Assembly: GCA_017744365.1 (NCBI GenBank)
Contig: JAGIBL010000007.1
Span: 62,001 to 126,000 of the forward strand
DNA length: 64,000 bases
Source of the DNA: Nocardioidaceae bacterium
GTDB lineage: Bacteria > Actinomycetota > Actinomycetes > Propionibacteriales > Nocardioidaceae
Direction: 5' to 3'
The notes below the pieces were generated by a model. It had not been told where the DNA came from. It saw only the letters and a program-made list of their open reading frames with translations, and did no database searches. A program made the position numbers and the translations under genes. Below are positions 58,313-64,000 of this stretch, in pieces (position 1 is the stretch's first letter; each line of letters begins with the position of its first letter).

Positions 58313-59704
58313 ATGGGCACCGACCTCGCTGACCTCGACGCGCACGAGCTGGTCCGTCGTACGGCGTCGGGCAAGGTGAGCGCGACCGAGGCGGTGCAGG
58401 CGTCCCTGGACCGGATCGCCCTGCGCGACCCGGGGCTGAACGCGTTCTCGGTGGTCCTCGCCGACGACGCCCTCAACGAGGCCATCGCGCTGGACGCCCG
58501 GATCGCGGCCGGCGAGCAGCCCGGCCCGCTGCACGGTGTCCCGGTGGCGATCAAGGAGGAGGTCGACGTCGCCGGCTGCGTGACCACCTTCGGTGGCCGC
58601 GCCAACAGCACCCCGGCGGCGCGCGACGGCGAGGTGGTCCGGCGGCTGCGGCAGGCCGGTGCCGTCGTGGTCGGCAAGACCCGGATGCCGGAGTTCGGCC
58701 AGTGGCCCTACACCGAGTCCGAGGCCGGCGGCATCACCCGCAACCCGTGGGACCGGACCCGGACCCCGGGCGGGTCCAGCGGCGGCAGCGCGGTCGCGGT
58801 CGCGGCCGGGATGGTGCCGGTCGCGATCGGCGGCGACGGTGGCGGCTCGATCCGGATCCCGGCCGCCTGCTGCGGTCTCTACGGGCTCAAGCCCACCCGC
58901 GGCCGGGTGACCAGCGACCCGATGCCGCACCTGTGGTGGGCGCTCGGCACCACCGGCCCGCTGACCCGCAGCGTGCTGGACTCCGCCCTCGTGTACGACG
59001 TGATCCGCGGCAACCTCGCCGGGGACCGGTTCACCGCGCCGGAGCCGGAGACGACCTTCATCGCCGCGGCGGGCCGCGAGCCGGGCCGGCTACGGATCGG
59101 CTGGTCGACCCGCCCGGTCTCGAAGGGCGTGCGGCCGGCCAAGGAGCACGTGCTGGCCGTCGAGGAGACGGCGCGGCTGCTGGCCGACCTCGGCCACGAC
59201 GTCCGCGAGGTCGACCCGCGCTACCCGGACCCGACCGCCGCGTTCGTGCCGCAGTTCTTCGGGGGCGTGCGCACCGAGTCCGACGCGGTCGAGCACTTCG
59301 CGCTCCTGGAGAAGCGCACCCGCGAGGTCTACCGGCTCGGCGGGTGGGTCAGCGAGAGCGTGCTGGAGAAGGCGATGGCCGCGGGGGAGCGGGTGGCGGC
59401 GAAGGCGAACCGCGTTTTCGATGCTCTCGACGTCCTGCTCACCCCGACGATCGCGCACCGGCCTCGCCGGGTCGGCGCCCTGGACCGCGGCGGTGCGGTG
59501 GCGATGTCGGTGAAGTCGATGCCGATGATCGCCTACACCGCGCTGTGGAACGTGACCGGCAACCCGGCCGCCTCGGTGCCCGCGGGCGTCGCCGACGACG
59601 GGCTGCCTGTCGCCGTGCAGCTGGTCGGCCGGATCGGCGAGGAGACCACGCTGCTGGGCCTGTCCGGACAGCTCGAGCGGGCCCGGCCCTGGCCCCGGCT
59701 CTGA
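58313..59704 (+). CDS. amidase signature family hydrolase
   Basis: 463 residues. Ser-cisSer-Lys triad: Lys81 in [11 protein letters not shown], Ser155/156 in GGSSGGS, nucleophile Ser179 in [10 protein letters not shown]. Cleaves an amide; substrate not deducible. GatA-like in fold, but there are no gatB/gatC genes nearby. An SDR gene follows 5 nt downstream. Confidence 0.92.
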   Translation: MGTDLADLDAHELVRRTASGKVSATEAVQASLDRIALRDPGLNAFSVVLADDALNEAIALDARIAAGEQPGPLHGVPVAIKEEVDVAGCVTTFGGRANSTPAARDGEVVRRLRQAGAVVVGKTRMPEFGQWPYTESEAGGITRNPWDRTRTPGGSSGGSAVAVAAGMVPVAIGGDGGGSIRIPAACCGLYGLKPTRGRVTSDPMPHLWWALGTTGPLTRSVLDSALVYDVIRGNLAGDRFTAPEPETTFIAAAGREPGRLRIGWSTRPVSKGVRPAKEHVLAVEETARLLADLGHDVREVDPRYPDPTAAFVPQFFGGVRTESDAVEHFALLEKRTREVYRLGGWVSESVLEKAMAAGERVAAKANRVFDALDVLLTPTIAHRPRRVGALDRGGAVAMSVKSMPMIAYTALWNVTGNPAASVPAGVADDGLPVAVQLVGRIGEETTLLGLSGQLERARPWPRL

Positions 59705-59709
59705 GCGCC

Positions 59710-60579
59710 GTGCTCTTCATCTCCCCGCGCGCCTTCCTGCGCCGGCACCTTGCCGCACCCCTTCTCGGGCTGGAGAGCCCGCTGGCCGGCCGGACCGTGC
59801 TGGTCACCGGCGCCTCCTCGGGGATCGGGGAAGCCACCGCGCGCGAGGTGGCCGCCCGGGGCGGGACCGTCCTGCTGGTGGCCCGGCGGGCCGAGGCGCT
59901 CGAGCGGGTGCGCGAGGCGATCGAGGAGGCCGGCGGGACCGCGCACGCCTACGCCTGCGACCTCACCGACGCGGAGGCCACCGATGCGCTGGTCGCCCGG
60001 CTGCTCGAGGAGCACGGTGCCGTGGACCTGCTGGTCAACAACGCCGGGCGGTCGATCCGGCGGTCGCTGGAGTTCTCCTACGACCGGATGCACGACTTCG
60101 AGCGGACCATGGCGGTCAACTACTTCGCGCCGGTGCGGCTGATCCTCGGGCTGCTGCCGGCGATGCGCGCGCAGCGCTTCGGCCACGTGGTCAACGTGGT
60201 CACCTGGGGCGTGCAGATCAAGGCGCCGCGGTTCGCGGCCTACATCGCCTCGAAGACCGCGCTGGACACCTTCTCGCGGATCGCAGGACGCGAGACGTAC
60301 GGCGACAACGTGACCTTCACGAACCTGCGCCTCGACCTGGTCCGGACCGGGATGATCGCCGAGACCGACGTCTACCGGCGCTCACCGGCCAAGACGCCCG
60401 AGCAGGCCGCGGCTCTCGTCGTACGGGCTCTGGAGGACCGGCCGTTGACCGTCAACACCTGGGTCGGCGACGTCGCGGAGGTGCTGAACCTGGCGTTCCC
60501 GCGGCTGATGGACGCGATCTCCGCGACCGCCTCGAAGCGGTTCCCGGACTCGGCGGCGGCGCGGGGCCAGCGAGAGTAG
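59710..60579 (+). CDS. short-chain dehydrogenase/reductase
   Basis: 289 residues. NAD(P) loop TGASSGIG (about 34-41), NNAG, and YIASK carrying the Tyr/Lys pair. The catalytic Ser position reads VVTWG, with Thr. A C-terminal extension ends RFPDSAAARGQRE. Substrate unknown; coupled to the amidase. GTG start. Confidence 0.9.
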   Translation: MLFISPRAFLRRHLAAPLLGLESPLAGRTVLVTGASSGIGEATAREVAARGGTVLLVARRAEALERVREAIEEAGGTAHAYACDLTDAEATDALVARLLEEHGAVDLLVNNAGRSIRRSLEFSYDRMHDFERTMAVNYFAPVRLILGLLPAMRAQRFGHVVNVVTWGVQIKAPRFAAYIASKTALDTFSRIAGRETYGDNVTFTNLRLDLVRTGMIAETDVYRRSPAKTPEQAAALVVRALEDRPLTVNTWVGDVAEVLNLAFPRLMDAISATASKRFPDSAAARGQRE

Positions 60580-60588
60580 GGACCGGAG

Positions 60589-61290
60589 CTAGGCGGGCGC
60601 GCCGACGTCGCCCGGCTCGCCGGTCGGCTCGTCCGACGGCCGGGGCGTGGGCTTCTCGACCGGCGGGGTCTTCGGCTCGGTGCCGTTGCGGATCCCCAGC
60701 GGGCTGGCGAAGACGATGATGTTGCTCGTGTAGTCGTGCCCGGTCCAGCCGGTGCAGGTGACCAGCACCAGGCGGTAGTCCGGGCGCTTCTGGCCGAAGA
60801 GCTCCTTGGCGTGCTGGGCCAGCTCGGCGCGGGTGTAGACGAACACCTTGGTGGTGGTGAAGTCGAACATGCCCTCGGGCGTCTTGACCCGGACCAGGGC
60901 GCCGGGGCGCAGGTCGCCGAGCCGGTTCATCACGCCGCCGCCGGTGTGCACGGTGTGTCCGGTGATGAGGGTCTGGCCGGAGGTGGCGCCCGGCTTGGCG
61001 CTGCGCTTCCACCAGCCGACCTCGTCGACGTCGGCCGGCGGGTGCAGCACGCCGTCGGGAGTGGTCTCGATCGGAACGATCGGTGCCCGGATGGAGATCG
61101 ACGGGACGATCAGCAGCTCGGGGTCCACCGGGCCGCTGGCCTGGTGGTACTGCGAGGCGGGCGCGTCGGGGCGGACGACGCCGACCCCGGGAGAGGGAAG
61201 CACGAAGCCGGCGATCACCATCGCCAGGAAGAGCACGAGAAGTCGTTTGCTCAGTCCTGAGAGGCGATCGCCGGCTCCGTGGTTGCGCAC
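60589..61290 (-). CDS. sortase (class E/F-like)
   Basis: 233 residues. N-terminal membrane helix (about 15-33), extracellular sortase fold with His112 in TLITGHTVH and Cys179 in LVTCTGW. At the place where many relatives carry the third catalytic residue Arg, it reads DYTSNII. A Pro-rich acidic tail ends the protein. Links surface proteins to the wall. GTG start directly after the stop of the surface protein gene, its likely substrate. Confidence 0.88.
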   Translation of the reverse strand: MRNHGAGDRLSGLSKRLLVLFLAMVIAGFVLPSPGVGVVRPDAPASQYHQASGPVDPELLIVPSISIRAPIVPIETTPDGVLHPPADVDEVGWWKRSAKPGATSGQTLITGHTVHTGGGVMNRLGDLRPGALVRVKTPEGMFDFTTTKVFVYTRAELAQHAKELFGQKRPDYRLVLVTCTGWTGHDYTSNIIVFASPLGIRNGTEPKTPPVEKPTPRPSDEPTGEPGDVGAPA

Positions 61291-62592
61291 TTACTTGTTC
61301 AGCAGGCTCCGGCGGAAGCCGACGAGACCGGCCGAACCCGCGAGCAGCATCAGCGCGCCGGTGGCGAGCAGGATGTTGCGGGCGGTGTGGTCACCGTGAC
61401 CGGCCACACCGGAGTCGACCACGGTCGGGACCTCGGGGTTCTCCGGGTTCTGCGGGTTCTCCGGGTTGCCCGGCGGGGTGACGACCGGCGCCCGGTTCGG
61501 GCCGCAGGTGACGTGACCGATGGTGCCGGAGACCAGCGACGAGCCGGTGAACTGGGCCACCGCGCCGAGGACCTCGAGACGCAGGGTGGTCACCGAGACG
61601 CTCCGGCCGCCGTCACCCGGGGTGACGTCGTTGACGACGATCTTGAGGATGTTGTCGCTGATCGCCTTCAGCGCCGGCTCGAGGGCGTCCACGAGCGGCT
61701 TGATGAGCGCGGCCTGGAGCGGCTGCACGATCGCCTTGAGGACCGGGTCGAGGCCGGCCAGGGCCCCACCGAGCATCGTGGTGATCTGGGTCGACAGCGC
61801 GGCCACCAGGGTGTCGATGACCGAGTCCAGCTCGACCAGCACGTCGGTGCCGCCCGGCTTGCCCGGGTGGTCGACGTCGAGGTTGGCCAGCACCAGGTTG
61901 GTGTTGTTCGGCAGGTGCAGGGTGATCGGGATCTTGTGGTCACCCGAGGTGTCCGCGATCTCCGCCTTGCCCTGGGCAGCGGTCGGGTTGGCCGTGCAGG
62001 TGGCCTCGACGGCGGAGAGGCCGCCGCTGATGCCGATGTCCAGGCCGGCGTCGGCGAGCGAGCCGGTCAGGGTGGAGAGCACGGTGTTGAGCTGCGGGCC
62101 GAGCGCGTCGAGCACCGGGGCCAGCGCGGTACCGAGGGCGCTGGTGATCGCACCGTTGCCGCCGAGCAGGTCGTCGAGGCCCAGGTTCAGGTTGCCGAGG
62201 CCGAGGGTCAGCGGCTTGCCGTCGACCTTGCACTCGCTGTTGCCGACGGTGACCAGACCCCCGCCCGCACCGGCCACGCCCGCGCACGCGAACGAGGTGC
62301 CGTTCTTGTTGGCCTGGGCCTTCTGCACGCCGACGCCTGCGCTGAGCGCGTTGTTGCCGGGGATCAGGCTGACCAGCTCGGGAATCGTGTTGTCCACGGA
62401 GACGGCCTCGCTGCTGCCGTCGTTGCTGGCGTTGGTCTCCTGGCTCACCAGGTTGTTGCCGGCGATCTTCAGCTGGATGCTGCGCGCGGATGCCTGCGAC
62501 ACCGGCGCTGCAGCGAAGGCGGGCGCGACGGCGAGCGTCGTGACGGTGAACGCCCCGATGATCGCTCCGAGGCGCATGACACGTCGGTTCAA
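61291..62592 (-). CDS. secreted surface protein with C-terminal anchor
   Basis: About 433 residues. Signal peptide ending APAFAAAP, a beta- and Leu-rich body with repeated helices (such as GLGNLNLGLDDLLGG), a Pro/Asn/Glu-rich linker (NPENPQNPENPE), then VVDSG, a hydrophobic helix and FRRSLLNK. It has no LPxTG; VVDSG may act as sorting signal. TTG at 62592 chosen for its GGGAGG site; ATG 62577 possible. In operon with the sortase. Confidence 0.82.
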   Translation of the reverse strand: MNRRVMRLGAIIGAFTVTTLAVAPAFAAAPVSQASARSIQLKIAGNNLVSQETNASNDGSSEAVSVDNTIPELVSLIPGNNALSAGVGVQKAQANKNGTSFACAGVAGAGGGLVTVGNSECKVDGKPLTLGLGNLNLGLDDLLGGNGAITSALGTALAPVLDALGPQLNTVLSTLTGSLADAGLDIGISGGLSAVEATCTANPTAAQGKAEIADTSGDHKIPITLHLPNNTNLVLANLDVDHPGKPGGTDVLVELDSVIDTLVAALSTQITTMLGGALAGLDPVLKAIVQPLQAALIKPLVDALEPALKAISDNILKIVVNDVTPGDGGRSVSVTTLRLEVLGAVAQFTGSSLVSGTIGHVTCGPNRAPVVTPPGNPENPQNPENPEVPTVVDSGVAGHGDHTARNILLATGALMLLAGSAGLVGFRRSLLNK

Positions 62593-62681
62593 GATGCTTC
62601 CTCCCGGCAGGGCACCCGTCCAGATAGAGGTGCCGAACGAAACTCTCGTGCTCCCCAATGAGCACAGGTCAAACAGCAGAC

Positions 62682-62711
62682 ATGCTAGGGGGAACCACTC
62701 CGCCGTCGCAA
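62682..62711 (-). promoter_or_regulatory. promoter of the surface protein-sortase operon
   Basis: On the minus strand TTGCGA, 18 nt, TAGCAT. The leader is about 80 nt and holds the hairpin GTGCTC/GAGCAC (62648-62665). Confidence 0.5.
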
Positions 62712-62783
62712 AAACTGTCCAGTTTCGAAATACTCGATGTCCACTTATATGACCCGATAGACATCCTAAAGGGCCAAAACGGA

Positions 62784-63728
62784 CTAACTGGCCTTCTTCG
62801 CCGTCTTTCGGGTCGACTTCTTAACGCTCGTGGCGGATTTCCGTGACGGGCTGTCGGCAGATTTCTTCGCGGCGGCCTTCTGGGCAGTCTTCTGGGCGGT
62901 CTTCTTGGCGGCGGTCTTCTTCGCGGGCGTGGCGGCCTCCTCGGGCTCTTCTCCCCGGGCGCTCTTCGCCGCCTCGACACTGCGCTGGAGCGCGGCGAGG
63001 AGGTCCACGACCTCGCCACTGCTCTTCTTCGCCACCGGCGCGGCCTTGACCTCGCCGCCCTCGATCTTGGCCTTCACCAGCGCCTCGACGGCCTCGCGGT
63101 AGTCGTCCTCGTACTCGTCGGGCTCGAAGTCACCGGCCAGCGTCTCCACCAGCATCTGCGCCATCTTCACCTCGGCCGGCTTGGCGTCCTCCACGTCGCC
63201 GGTGCTCAGCTCCGGCTTGCGGACCTCGTCGGGCCACATCATCGTCTGCAGGACGATCACGTCCTCGCGCACCCGCAGCACCGCCAGCGACATCCGGTTG
63301 CGCAGCGAGACCGTGACCAGCGCCATCCGGTCGGCCTCGACGAGCGCCTGGCGCAGCAGCGCGTAGGGCTTGGCCCCGGTCTTCTCCGGCTCCAGGTAGT
63401 AGGACTTCTCGAAGAGCATCGGGTCGATCTGCTCGCTCGGCACGAACTTCTCCACGCTGATCTCGCGGCTGCTGGTCGCGGGCAGCTCGGCGAAGTCGGC
63501 GTCGTCGAGGATGACCATCTCGCCGTCCTCGGTCTCGTAGCCCTTGGCGATGTCGGAGTAGGGCACCTCCTCGCCGTCGATCGAGCACACCCGCTGGTAC
63601 TTGATCCGGCCCCCGTCCTTGGCGTGCACCTGCCGGAACGAGATGTCCTTGCTCTCGGTCGCGGCGTACAGCTTCACCGGGACGCTGACCAGGCCGAAGG
63701 AAACGGCACCCTTCCAGATCGCTCGCAT
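62784..63728 (-). CDS. ku: Ku protein of non-homologous end joining
   Basis: 314 residues. MRAIWKGAVSFGLVSVPVKL is the family start; Ku core to about 250, followed by a Lys/Ala-rich tail of about 60 residues (repeats like AKKTAQKTAQKA) that binds DNA in actinobacterial Ku. It holds broken DNA ends and recruits LigD, which is not in the window. The ATG at 63728 is chosen over an upstream start. Confidence 0.96.
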   Translation of the reverse strand: MRAIWKGAVSFGLVSVPVKLYAATESKDISFRQVHAKDGGRIKYQRVCSIDGEEVPYSDIAKGYETEDGEMVILDDADFAELPATSSREISVEKFVPSEQIDPMLFEKSYYLEPEKTGAKPYALLRQALVEADRMALVTVSLRNRMSLAVLRVREDVIVLQTMMWPDEVRKPELSTGDVEDAKPAEVKMAQMLVETLAGDFEPDEYEDDYREAVEALVKAKIEGGEVKAAPVAKKSSGEVVDLLAALQRSVEAAKSARGEEPEEAATPAKKTAAKKTAQKTAQKAAAKKSADSPSRKSATSVKKSTRKTAKKAS

Positions 63729-63774
63729 GAGGTCCAGCATGCTGCGCGGGGCCGGAGAAGACCACCCGAATCAC

Positions 63775-63792
63775 TCACAGTGTCCTCACAAG
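63775..63792 (+). promoter_or_regulatory. TCACAGT-N4-TCACAAG direct repeat (PhoP-box-like)
   Basis: Two 7-bp direct repeats with 11-bp period, as in mycobacterial PhoP boxes. It lies 45-62 nt before the ATG at 63837, in the divergent region with ku. Confidence 0.45.
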
Positions 63793-63836
63793 GTGCTCCC
63801 GCGCCGGGCACAGGCGGCGTCACCAGGCTGCCGGGC

Positions 63837-64000
63837 ATGCCCCTTCCGAACCTCCGCTCCGTGGCGCACCGCGGAGCCGCCGTACGGCGTCGCTGGTGGG
63901 TCGTGGCCGCGCTCGTGGTCGTCCTCGCCGGAGCCGGCGCCTGGTTCCGGCTCGCCGACGGCGACGACGGCAACACCACCCAGCGGATCACCGCCACCGT
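63837..64000 (+). CDS. membrane-anchored protein, possibly efflux periplasmic adaptor (partial)
   Basis: 54 residues are visible before the window ends. A basic N-terminus (RRRWW) precedes one membrane helix (about 22-36), then the start of an extracellular part, TTQRITAT, which resembles the opening of HlyD/MacA-type adaptor proteins. This is a tentative family call from very little sequence. Confidence 0.5.
   Translation, partial: MPLPNLRSVAHRGAAVRRRWWVVAALVVVLAGAGAWFRLADGDDGNTTQRITAT

Noticed and set aside
53122-58677. An 1851-residue minus-strand frame
   Set aside because: Antisense to the glutamate dehydrogenase gene, whose motifs are clear; low-complexity composition without domains.

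Overview
The window is high-GC actinobacterial chromosome. GTG and TTG starts are frequent, genes often overlap by 4 nt, and many genes appear leaderless. Gene content and order (sahH, mtrA-mtrB-lpqB, a ComF-like gene, hpf, secA, an Rv3235-like gene; and fbiA-fbiB, whiB, Rv3259/Rv3258c-like genes, manB) match the conserved block that spans roughly Rv3235 to Rv3268 in Mycobacterium tuberculosis. No mycolate or arabinan genes are seen. A Nocardioides-like (Nocardioidaceae) organism is the best guess; this is inference from gene content, not a database result. I found no rRNA, tRNA, CRISPR array, insertion sequence or prophage. The window looks like stable core chromosome with a few accessory pieces.

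Region 1 (1-2227, minus): a compact operon of an ECF-like sigma factor, a 162-residue accessory protein and a cytoplasmic subtilisin-like protease that runs off the left edge. The protease carries twelve tandem NP(Y/F)ATG hexapeptides before its catalytic domain. This is the most unusual system here. Region 2 (2381-6106): a DUF5709-like acidic protein, a dienelactone hydrolase, an enoyl-CoA hydratase, a LytR-CpsA-Psr (LCP) ligase and a hotdog thioesterase.

Region 3 (6157-17690): a cell-wall galactan locus. It holds a multi-pass LCP protein, a double glycosyltransferase with a GlfT1-like first half, UDP-galactopyranose mutase, GlfT2, a Wzm/Wzt-type ABC exporter, and a large secreted amidase/PGRP protein with seven FG-GAP repeats. 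Region 4 (17687-30675): TIGR03089 protein, GDP-mannose pyrophosphorylase, DUF3105 protein, F420 genes fbiB and fbiA, a WhiB protein, a giant glycosyltransferase with membrane domain, DUF5719 protein, Rv3259-like and DUF3499 proteins, phosphomannomutase, Trm112-like protein and an SIS-type protein. Together these supply mannose and cell-envelope building blocks.

Region 5 (30685-41604): DUF808 protein, sahH behind a structured leader, mtrA-mtrB-lpqB, a ComF-like phosphoribosyltransferase, hpf after a 532-bp non-coding stretch, an orphan NarL-type regulator and a YcaQ-family protein. Region 6 (41627-53246): small membrane proteins, a macrolide-type glycosyltransferase with a TetR regulator, secA, an Rv3235-like protein, an unrecognised multi-TM protein with a lipoprotein, a WS/DGAT-like protein, two tandem DUF2505 proteins and tryptophan 2,3-dioxygenase. 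Region 7 (53362-64000): the 180-kDa-class NAD-glutamate dehydrogenase, an amidase, an SDR, a sortase with its probable surface substrate, Ku, and the start of an efflux adaptor-like protein.

Non-coding structure is rich. At least eleven starts sit 6-8 nt after a TANNNT-like -10 hexamer. A two-copy intergenic element of about 135-150 bp is bounded by inverted repeats. A 32-bp-period direct repeat array ends in a perfect 22-bp inverted repeat, and a 66-nt near-perfect palindrome separates two convergent genes. All motif calls are by eye; none was tested by computation.
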